Source: Doryteuthis pealeii (taxonomy: Eukaryota > Mollusca > Cephalopoda > Myopsida > Loliginidae). Taken from it: a stretch of DNA of 64,000 bases. Positions 39,011 through 51,000 of the stretch are shown piece by piece (the stretch's first letter is position 1; each line of letters opens with the position of its first letter). Location of the stretch: assembly GCA_023376005.1 (NCBI GenBank), contig CM042152.1, positions 79,513,811 to 79,577,810 on the forward strand, written 5' to 3'. A model generated the notes under the pieces. That model did no database searches. It saw only the letters and a program-made list of their open reading frames with translations, and was not told where the DNA came from. Position numbers and translations under genes: made by a program.

Positions 39011-42000
39011 CTCTGACAGTATAAAAAAAAAAATCCCAACTTATAGTCTATAATACACAATACAAATTTTGGCCTGGAGAAAAAAATCATTAAAAATGAT
39101 TCATAAAGGATTGAACCTGCAGTCTAGAATTATCTCTAGACTGCAGGTTCAATCCTGGTCAGGGGCAGCAGTAACATAGAATAATAATTAACAGTTTAAC
39201 ACCTGTAGCCCAGCTATGGTTAGCGGAATGAGAACAGGATACCCCCGTGGACTGAATAAAGGCTTAGGTTCAAAGTTCCATGATGGCTCCCCAATTACAA
39301 CAAGAAGGTTCCCCGAGTCCGAGAAGGTTCCAGAGTCAGACAAGAAATACCTGAAGAAGGCCGGAGGGCACATCAGTCGAAACGTTGTACAGATATCAAT
39401 GAAGATGAGGACAATAGTCTGAATAATACAAATAATACTAATAGTCCGAATAATACAAATTATCAAGCCTCATCTAAAAAAAATTCATAGAAATAGAAGT
39501 GAACTATATTTGAACACTTACCTTGCTGGAAAGACTGCTCTAGTACTTTGTGATAATCAGTGCAGTATACTGGGAAACTAGCAAATTCAACAAGCAGTCG
39601 ACACGCCCACGTGAAGGCTTCACAAAAATCTGAACTGAGCTGATGTATAGCAACGCGCATAAGAGGTCCATTTTCTATACTCTGTTTACGTAGGGTTTCA
39701 TCTTGGCTGTATACAGAAGACGAGCTTCCGATGACAGAATCCTTGTCTGAACATCGGATCAGATCCAATGGCACAGTGATGGAGTCAAGGAACGTTCGAA
39801 CGCCATTATCTTCATTGAATACCTTGTGCGATACAAAAATGTGGAAAAAATTCTGGAAGCACTGGACGCACGCCTGCATGAGAGTTAGAGGAGCCCCCAC
39901 CATTTTGTCCGAGGACTTTATCGGAGAATTCTTGATTCTGTTGTAAAATGATGCTCTAAGGTTAGCTACGTGATCAAGCGTGTCAGCTGGCGTGCGTTTG
40001 GACATATCCATGATCTGGTTCCGACTGGCAGCATCCCTTGCCCCTCGGAAGAGTTGTGGACTAGAGTGAGTCTCAAAATCGTTTAAGGCACTTGGGTCAG
40101 ATTCGCTACCACTGTCACTGCTGGCAGAATTGTCCAGGATACCAGAGCTATCGGAGAGATTATCGTCCTCTGCTGGAGCTTCCTTGTTAGTGCTGTCCCC
40201 AGTAATGGAACTGTCTGATGTCTTACCCTGCTCATCAACACCAATCACAGTCATGGACGGCTGAGCACGAGTGAGAATTTTGCCACACAATTTCAAACTG
40301 CATACAATCTCATTGTTCCTGAGTTTGTCACTGAAACCAATCAAGGAAGATATCATTCTCCGTAATAATGTTGGCAAAAATTCTGTCTGTGTTTCTAAGT
40401 AGGTCTCCTGAGGAAGAAAGAAAAAAATGTTTAGATTTAGAATCATGTACAATAGGGTAGGTCGATTTTTGAACTGTAACATCTCCCATGTTGCGAAAGT
40501 TGCAAATTAACATAAAGAATTACCCAACAAAATATTTTTCTTCAAAACTTTGCCTTCATTTGATGAAATAGATTTCAATCTTTTAAAATGTTATCCTGTT
40601 ACAGCATCATTAATGAAGTAAAAATCAGCATATTGGAGGGGTTAGTGATGATGTGGGGATATTTTCAATCTGAATTCTAGTTATAATATCTAATTCATTT
40701 TATCTTATAAATTTCTGTTTTAAATACTGAAATTGCTAAATTTTCTAACCATTTTCTAGGTCAAATCTTGGTTTGGTTTGGTTTTGTTTTACAGCATATC
40801 AACCTCAGTGGGTCATTTAATGCCGATAAAGTTTTGAAATTAATTAATTCTTAATGGATAATACAAATTTTTTATAAATACATTTTCTATTTAACCCATA
40901 GATGGGACCATAACAGGTACTACCACTCCGGGTCAGAGTGGAAGAGGGAGCAATGGTGATGATGGGGTGCTCCACATTCCCCAAACCTCCAGAACTGGAA
41001 CCTCACCATCAGATAGAGTTTAATGTCATTTCCAGGACATTAGACCCTCAGTCACCGCCTTCTAGCACCCATATGATAAAAAGGGGTTGGGGCCAAATCT
41101 TGTGAAAACAAGGATTTTTAGTGCTTTTAACTGACAATCTTTGATGCTCTTTCCTCAAACAATGGTACAAGTAAAAGATCTAGTTTTTTGCTAACAATAT
41201 TCATCTATCAACATACAACTTTCAGTTTGAGAGAATTTGATTTTTTTTTTTTTTAAGTGAAAAATCTAATGTACAATATCATGAATGCATAACATTAATT
41301 CTTTGCCTACCAAATTTCCCTATGTCTGTACCAAATTTTGTTGGCATTTTTTACCTGTATTATAAGATATTTTAAATTTCACTATCTATTCACCACAAAA
41401 CTCATTCTATTCAAATAAAGTCCTATTATTATTGTAATACAAGCCTTTCTGCTCAATTATAATGAACTAACCATAAGTTTTTGTACTTTGCTTACATTAG
41501 GATTGTGTTGGGAGAGCCACTGTGAGCGGTTTAAAGAAGGCAAAGAGTTAAACAGGGGTCAAAATTTCTTTAATAAAGCATTGTCAATGTTTAAACAGTT
41601 TTTGTTTTATCTTATTTTTATCAAAACTTTGATTATTATTTCTACAACAGTAAGAAATAGGGAAAAACAAGAAACAATAAAGAAATGACAAAATGTTGAT
41701 AGATTTTCAATTCCTCGATCATATCAGGATCATTCAATAGATAAGGTGAATTTTGACAAAGGAGTTGGCAATCTGAAGCACTGTTTAAAGTTGCACCTTT
41801 TTTTTTTTTTTTTATTAATACTGATAGGTCCTTTCATGTCCCAGAAGACATGTCAGCATGACCTTCTTTACTGGGGCGCTGCACCCGGAATTTTTTCTTT
41901 ATCAGATTTAGTGTGTTCCCCATCCTCCATAGACTGATTTTTTTTTTTTACTATGGCTCATAGATAAAGTCATCTTTAGCCATTTGCAAACATTTTTTTA

Positions 42001-45000
42001 AACAAAAACAAGCTTCTCCAGACACATCACACATTTCTTGGAATTTTTGAGATGAGGCTTGATTATTTGGATTATTCGAAGATTTCCTTTTTTTTTTCTT
42101 TTTTTTTTTTTTTTTTTTTTTTTTTTATTAAAATTCCCCTTATTTATTGATTGACCCTCATATTTCTTCTTTGGATATAATAAAGAATTTGGTTTGGTGG
42201 TTGGTTTTAAGGCTATCACAATACAAGTGTAAAGAAAAATGAGGTAACTATGATGTTGTTCATTTACCTTTGATTTATTTTCTTAATATTTCGGGATAAA
42301 GATCCCTTCGTCACAAGATTTCTGAAAGCCAAGTTCCAGAACTTAGCTTTCAGAAATCTTGTGACGAAGGGATCTTTATCCCGAAATATTAAAAAATAAA
42401 TCAAAGGTAAATGAACAACATCATAGTTAACTTATTTTTCTTTACCTTGCATTGTGATAGCCTTCAAAACAACCACCAAACTAATATAAACACAATGCTT
42501 CAAGCAAATTATAAAACTCTTTAAATAAAGAATTTGATTTACTCACTAAAGAGATAATATCCAGCAGAAAGTTACTCAATTCACACAATTCAACAAAATC
42601 AGGCATGTCAGAATTGACTTCAAGAGATGATTGCCGATCAATGATCACCCGTTTATCCTGTTTCTGACAAGCCATCTCAAACATCCGCCCTATGAAATCC
42701 CAGATGAAAAATGGCTCAAATGCATTGAACAATAAATTTGCAGTCTTTAGTAACTCGTTCACAATCTTCTCGTCCCGCTGAAACATGGATTCTCGTCTTT
42801 TCTGAGAAGACCCTCTTCTTGGATGATGGTAACTTGAAGAGTTATTGATGGTACTTTCAGCCAGTTTACACTCCCTATAGAGACTCCGGAATATTGCCCA
42901 GAGGACATTCTCTAAGATGACAGGTCCTATTTCTGGTTTGTCAAGCAAGCTTATGAGAATGCGAAATGGCTGAAGGATGGAAGCCTTTCCCGTCGGTTCA
43001 TCACCACTGTAGTCAGGAATGCAAGAACTTTCATAAAGTCTTGATTTCAGAGCAGCAACCAAAAGATCTTTGGAAAAACTGTGGAAGTAAGATTGGTTTA
43101 ATAGAAGATCTTGATATTATCAGTAGCAGCAACCAAAAAGATCTTTCGGAAAAAACTGTGGAAGTAAGATTGGTCCAAATTTTTAACAAGATATGCTGAG
43201 ACAACTATTAGTGGTGCTTGCTACTCAATGGTAGACAAGACGAATGCGCTCATCCATGAGCCTCCAATATCTCGCATGACGCAGAAAAATATAAGAAAAT
43301 TCATTTTTTTTAATATAGAGAACTGAGAGATTTGACAAATCATTATGAATTGAAACTGTGAGTGATGTCTAGAACCGATAAAAATAGAGATAGAATGTGA
43401 GAAATGATGATAAGATGGATGATATGTAGAGAGAGAGGGGAGGAAGAGAGAAGGGAGAGCAAGAGAATATAAGCATAGATGTAAGAGAGGATTCGAAATA
43501 GAGATTGAGGTTAGAAGAGAGAGAAAGAGATGTATAGAGATGATAGTATTGAGTATAATATGATTTGTTATTTGAAAAAAGATGTAGTGAGATCAATTGT
43601 GAGCAGATGATGTGAGTACATATTGAGACGAGAGAATAGGATGATGTGATTGAATACGTGAGAAAGAGTATTTGATTGATCAGTAGGCAGAACATTTTAT
43701 GATTTAGAATAAGGCAGACAAGTGATGACCCGAGAATATTTTATGAATATCTTATCCATAATGGAGAATTTTCTAAATAATAAATATAAACATTTAAAAT
43801 TTTAGAAATGATAAGATAACATAAGATAGTCAATAGTCTCAATGCATTGTTTCTCTATAACCAAACTATTGTTCATCTTGTCCATTGAATTAATGGTCAC
43901 AATTACCCTCCTGGTCAACATAGTTATTGAGTTTCATGCAAATGACCATTTTTGGGGTGTAATTAATTATCACTGTTGGCCAGTATTATATGTCTCTATA
44001 TAGTAGAACATCACCGATACAATGAGCAAGACATAGAGAATCTAATATTAGATTATATATTAGAGGTAACATTATACATGTTCTAATGAGTAATTATTCT
44101 GATGATTGCAATAGATCTTTAAATAGAACAAACTAAAGAAAGCAGACCTTTTTATTCTATTAGAAAGATAAGAAGATCATTACGTTACCAATTAAGGAGG
44201 ACCTAAACACATAATGTGTACTACATCAGTTGTCTACCTAAGCATACAACGACGATTGCTCGCAGGTTCATAAGATTGATACCATACATCCCTGCGTTTC
44301 TATTAGATTATCACAGTAATGCTGCTCTTTACAGACTCTCACGAAGCCAAAGTCGGGTTACATATAGAGTTAACTCCTACGCTCTGGCCATTTTACTTAT
44401 AGAATGAGCGACGAAATAGCTCAGTACCTAGTATATGATAGAAATTGCAAGATGTCAATGACTTATGATTGTTTACGAGAGCTACACTGCTGTATCCTGT
44501 GACGGGCAGAGCACATGCATGACTGACTTTGCCTCCATAAAAGATAGTATAATAACAAAAACAAGAAGACATGGAAAAACTTTTTTTCATTTATCAAAAC
44601 AATAAAGATTTATATTCAAGCTAAGACATGTTTTAAGCTTATATATGGCACATAATAATAGTGTGAACAACACACAGATGTGTGTTTAGCACAGCAAAAC
44701 TTGTATTATACTTGGATTATTTATTTCATTCATATCCTAATTTATTGAAATATTATTGATTATATTACATGGTTATAGGTTGTAGGATATCGCATGTCAA
44801 CCATATGAGGTCATCTTATATTGACACAAAGGACAATTTATTCTTAATTACATTACATGGCTTTCTACTGTTTACATCTTCAAACTTTCAGATATTTGTT
44901 TAGATTATTATGTCTTGTATATTATCGGACATTATTCCTCAAGTGTCATCTGTCTTCAATCTGCTCTGACATAAGTTTTTAGTATAAATTGATTCGTTGT

Positions 45001-48000
45001 CAATTAAGTTTGCATAAAATAGGTTATAATATTTAGGCACTCTATTATATTTTTTCTTTTTACATAAAGATACTCTATATTCTCATAAAAACTCAATAAA
45101 GATGGTTACGCTCATTGCACCTAATCAAGGTACTAGGCACATGCCAGGTCAAGGTATGCAGCCGGTAGTTTGATTATTAGCGAATGATTTGATAATTGTA
45201 CGGGTTGCCAATCTCATAGACGTTCGCAACGCTGGACCCATACGAGTATGGAAAATTCACACATTACGAATAGTGATTATTGCTTACACTAATTTTCGAC
45301 TTACACAAGTTTAAACTCTATATAAGAACCCCTACCGCCCTGCTCCATACCAGCCAGGCACATATAGTACTCTAATTTCAATGGTGTGGTTCTTGCCCTT
45401 CAAGAAGTCTACATCGGTCCAATTTAAGGTAGAGGAATCAGTATCCATGTTGCCTTTAGGGTTTGAACGTGATTGTAAAAAAACATTAGAAGCGTTCTAA
45501 TTCGTGATTAGAGGGGTACATACTCCTACCGATCTAACGGACATGAGTAGTAACTTGAAGCCTCGACAAGATAGAGAGCTCGCATTTGTTTAGCCTTTTC
45601 TGATAGAAGCTGAATCTCTTTATAGAGAGTATCGCGATGCTAAAGCATCGCGAACATGTGCGCACACACCACATTTGCCAACAGGTGCCCATTGGAGGGT
45701 TCTCGATGTCGGCCCACTTTGCTAAAGGAGAGTGCAGTTGGTGGACAGAAGCCAAGACTAAGGAGTACATAACTATTCTAAAAAAATAGTGAGAAGTAGA
45801 GTGTGTCACTAAGTACAAAGGGTTCACATCAATAGTATAAGGTATTTTCATATAACGGATCAGATTGCCTCACTTTCATTAGTGTGATTAATCAAAGTTT
45901 GTGCTCAGGGTGTGATGATTTCAATTTTATATTGTAGGTATCTCATATATGTTCCTCATCTATTATTTATGTGGTGGGGCATTAGTAATTATAGACCTTT
46001 ATACTCTAATGTCTAGAAGTACTGTTTCCTGTCTAGGTGCTCAGAGACGTTGTTTCCTCAGTGTTATCGTAGATAAGGTTGATGATAAAAACCTGTGTTG
46101 CATTCATGTTAAGTCCAGTTGACAGTAGTTTATTCGAACGACATCGAAGAGGACATTAATTTGATTGGTGTGATGAGTCTATCTCAAATGACTCTTGGTG
46201 GATTGATAATATAAATTTCTCATACAGAAATGCAAATGGACGCAATTACGTCCAAAAAAGAGTCTCAAAGTCATCAGGGGTTGCTCTAAAAGTTTGGATC
46301 AGGCCAAAGGACTAGTGGAGAGAGTTTCTATCCCTTTTATAGCACTTACGACCAAGCGATACCACATATGATCTCTCTGCTACTCCTACACTGTTTGCGA
46401 GGACCAGTATCAAACCAGGAACTGTGGTTCCTAGGCAGACGCCACGACTGAGCCAACTCAGCCATATCAGCTAGACAGAGAGGAGTCTATCCTCTTTTTC
46501 CACTTAGTGACTACAAGCTCCAGTGTGTATGATTGTTTTCCTCCCCATTTCATAATCACCGACACTAGACTCAACTTACATTTCTATTCATTGTCTGTGC
46601 ACCAATATGATCCGTAGTCTGGTATGAAGTCCACTGACTATCCGCGCGCGCAAACACTCTAATAGGTATACTTCTAGGCAGATGCATATTATTGTCTACC
46701 ACTTGTAGCTAGTAAGCCATAACTGACACATGAAAGTTAATAAAAAAAGCATAATAACTAGCTGTCTAAGTTTATTTTCATTTATGGTACATTATTTGTT
46801 ATCAGAAAACCACCTGAAGTGAACACCCTCAACAAAATACATATTTCATCAACACAAGTAAATCACAAATAGAATTTCAAGAACCGTTAAATATATCAAC
46901 TAACAAATTTACCAAGCCCATTGAAGATTAATTACCGTTCTCATATTGGTGTTATCGTGTTTATATCCTAAAATCTGCCTAGACCTCAATTAGTGTTTAG
47001 GTGGTCATAATCTCTTTGACCTATTGCTAGATCTCCCAAAACATGACTTTATGACACCCCCATTCAATGCTACACACAAGCATCTTGCATCACTTCCATT
47101 GTTTGTTATTAAGTACATGTTGCAAGTAAGAATATAGTGACTGGCCTACAAAGAATAGCGCAGTGGTAACCAATATATGTATAACACTTCCAGTTACAAT
47201 GTATAGTACATATATAGATAAATTCTACGTTCAGCAACTCTTCACCTGAATCTCTATCTACTAATGTCATTCTCTTGTGTCCTGATTAAGAGATAAATAA
47301 AGTTATATTTGTAGAACATACAAAAGATAATACACACTAAGATATTACATAAGCCAGCATTTTAACTTAAAAATTGTGACTTGCCTTTCTTATTTTACTT
47401 TATATAGTCATTTGTACAGTACATTGTATGGTTTTCTTAAAGGTTGTTACATCCATAAAGCTTTAGATTTAATTGAGTGCAGAATTACCTGAGAGACAAG
47501 GGTCTGGAGAGTCACATCTTATACCAAAAAGACATTAGATAGTACTATAAATAGCGATAAAGACGGAGAGGATATAAAACTCAGTCTTAGGAAAAATCAA
47601 ATAATACAAATTATTAAGCACATCCAAAATTCAACCTAGAGAAATCACCTGAAGCAAGGCCGAGAAGAGCACATCATGTCGACGATTAAGATCTCAGTCA
47701 TGTGTAGAATTGACTCTGTAGATAATAAACTATAGAGGGATTGAATAGCGCTACAGCAGTTCCTGAAAAATTAAATACAAAATTACTATAAGCAACAATC
47801 ATCCACAACTCACAAATTGATCCTTTTCTCTCAACTTGTAGGATTACAGTTGTCCATACACTTATTCTTATTCAACTAGGCATATACGACAAATAGGGTA
47901 TATTTAGCCCTTTCTTCATAGTGATCAGTGCCCACTCCAATTGCCTTCTCTTCGCCTCCTTACAGCCTGAATATAATTATTAGCTTTTGAAAAATAAATT

Positions 48001-51000
48001 TATACACTAGATTACTATCACCATGCATTATTGAATGGTACTAAATCGCGAATATGGTACATTTGATATCGACACTATAGTCTACGCTCTGGTTTATCGC
48101 AGCACCATGTTTTTCATCAAAACCCTTATTAGGAAGTGTATATCAAGACCCTGTAGAATATATCATCAATGTGTTCTCTTTCAGTACTTTGCTAGTTGAA
48201 AACTTTTATACTAGTGTTTTAACTACTCTTTCCACTCTCAAAATTGTAATTTTCAATATATTCCTCAATAATATATAATGCATACATTTCAATATATGTT
48301 AACATGTTTATTGTGTGTCTTTATTCACTTTTGCAAGCCAGATTTCATTAGAAATTTGTAAATCTAGTCTATATTCATAATGTTTACTATTAACTGGCTT
48401 CTATGCTCACAGAAGACAGGAATGGTTATTGAAAAAATGCTACTCAACTTGAGATTTCGCTGTTACAAAGTCAATCTCGCTGTATTAAAGATACTTTCGT
48501 CAGGATAGATAATCGCTCGTGAATATAAATGTTTATCTTTTATTGATGAGTATACATCACCAGCTGTAATTTGTTGTTATTGAGAGTGTCAATGCCATTT
48601 CATCTCGGCCTATATTGGGTAGTCATTCTAACTAGAATAAAAAAGAGCTATGTTCCGTCCTCTACCACATCGATCTCTCTAGAATATCGTTCCATTTTTT
48701 TTGTTTTTAATCAAATATATCGTTTTTAAGATTGGAAAAGAATATTTACTGTGGATTGTAATTTAGTCACATGTTGGTGATCATGTGTGTTATTATATTT
48801 ACTTTTTATTTAATATATATAGTATATTGTAGAATAATATTATTTAATAATAATATACTAATGTAAATTAATAAACCCTAGGTCGATCATGTTTAATGTA
48901 GTTATTGAGATCCAGTGGTATAGTCTGAGTACCCATGCGGCATTTGTTTGCACATAAATCTTATTAAAGAAAGTAACCCCCAAAAAAGAGCCCTAGACTA
49001 TTTACATTATTTTGCATCTAGAATAAACCCGATGGCTAACTAGCATTTGCGTATAAGATGATTCATAATAGAGATATCTCTAACTGCGCCATACATTATC
49101 TCAATCCGCTCGTGGATCCCTCCATATATGCCATTCCTTCCTTATAGAATCAGTGTGGCGGGAAAAAACCGCATCTCCTACCGTTGAGACACTAGTCTGA
49201 CTCTCCTACCTACTGAGTCTATCCTACGTCGATATTGTGACCCAGAATAAGACGATTTACCCAGAAGTCTGCTTGCGTCTAGGCATCTCATAATCACCAC
49301 GCTGAGTTGCGTTAAGTTGTGAGCAGATGGGTCTAAAAGTGGCCTAAAAAAGATAATCGTGGTGAAAAGAGACTTTAGGATATAGTATCCAACAATATGA
49401 TCCACCGAAATGATCCCAGTTGGACTGGCTAGCACAAAGATAAGGAATATCTCCTTTACTCTTGGGTGTTGGTGAATGATGTGAATAAGAGTAGCTAGTA
49501 GTGACCTACAACTAAATCTAATAATGCGAGCCACATTACGATATAACATTTTTAAAAGATTATGTATCTCGATCATAAAATATTAACTACTCAGTTCTCA
49601 TCATGTTATCCTCAGTTTTACATTGATCTACATTAGTTCACCGATACAGACTTACTGCTTATCCAAGTTGATTTTTCTGACGTTTATTGTGATGATATTA
49701 ATGACACTGATATATATCTTTATTAGCCGAAACAGAAGACTTGGGTATATGAGGATTAATTATATAGAAATAATAGACTTGTGCAACCTCGAGAATTTAT
49801 ATAACATCTTCTCATTTAAATGTGTTTATTTTTGGATAATTTCTAAAGCAAGAATAGTTTCTACGCATTGATTTCATGTCCTGGCTGTCTTACCATTTCA
49901 TGAAAGTCAATCATGTAATTTTATCATTTATTTACACTTTTAAAAAAAAATATTCTTTGTTTCTTGACCAAATATTATTTTTGTGATTATGCGTCTCCTG
50001 AATGTGTTTTTGAATCATGTGGATTTCACAGGAAACATTTGATATCTCGTATTAGTATTATATCGACATGTCAGCAAGTTTGTTTATAGGACGTATCGAA
50101 TACATTTAGATTTTTTAATTATTTTTATTATTCGAGTCTCTTCTTTTCCAGCTCCAAGTTTTTTCTCTTTTTTATGAACTGATATTTGACATGATAGAAT
50201 TGTATGGTTCTATATATAAGAAAGTAGTGAATTTATGTCGTTGATAGCGCAGATGCCAGAGATAACATTCGTAGATATGTTTTGGTCAATGGCATTATGG
50301 GATTTTTTCGCAACTAGATAGTTCAATTAAATAATAATGATCATAAATGATTGTATAGTCAATAATTAAGTAAATATTAGATCGCGTAAAACCTATGTGT
50401 GAAGAATATACATTGCAACTATGGTGAGAAGTAAACCTTTTACCTGTCATCTAGAGTAAGCACTAGTGCACTAGCTATCCGCTCCATGATGCCATCCACC
50501 ACTGACTCTAACATCATATAAAAAAAATAAAAAGACTTTATTAGTAACTTATAAATAATATCAGGCTTCTGTAATAGCATAAATCTACTTATTAGAACAC
50601 TCTCTAGATGCACAATCAGTGTTAGGAATCGTACTGCATTAGATAATGAAAGCATATCCAACCTACATTATAAACCAAGACAGTTCAAATGAGAAATACC
50701 TGTTGATTTTTCTTATAGAACATTCATTGTCTGAATCCATTATGGGTACAAAGGAGAAAATAGGGACCCAACCTAGCTTATTCAAATCACCTATACACAA
50801 ACTCTGTGATTTAATCAATGATACTAGATATTACATATTTCTTCTGCTAGCCTAGCTGCAATATCTCGAATTTTATTTTATTTAAAATATAACAATATTA
50901 TCCTAATGTTGAAATTCATCGACATACTTTCGATCTAGATAAATATTTGCCAACTGATCAGCATGGGTCATCAACGAGAAAGAAGAAAAGAAAAAAATTG

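Noticed and set aside
43369..43695. Long GA-rich stretch as a new minisatellite
   Set aside because: Units are irregular and in the noisy block; it is probably a damaged GA microsatellite.
45534..45851. 105-codon minus-strand frame with codon content that looks protein-like
   Set aside because: No match to DOP1 or another family that I know; in the noisy block and without splice sites that I trust.
49178..49576. 132-codon minus-strand open frame in the noisy block
   Set aside because: No recognisable protein. It sits in sequence that seems to be full of indels, so an open frame there means little. It could hide a damaged DOP1 exon, but I could not align it.
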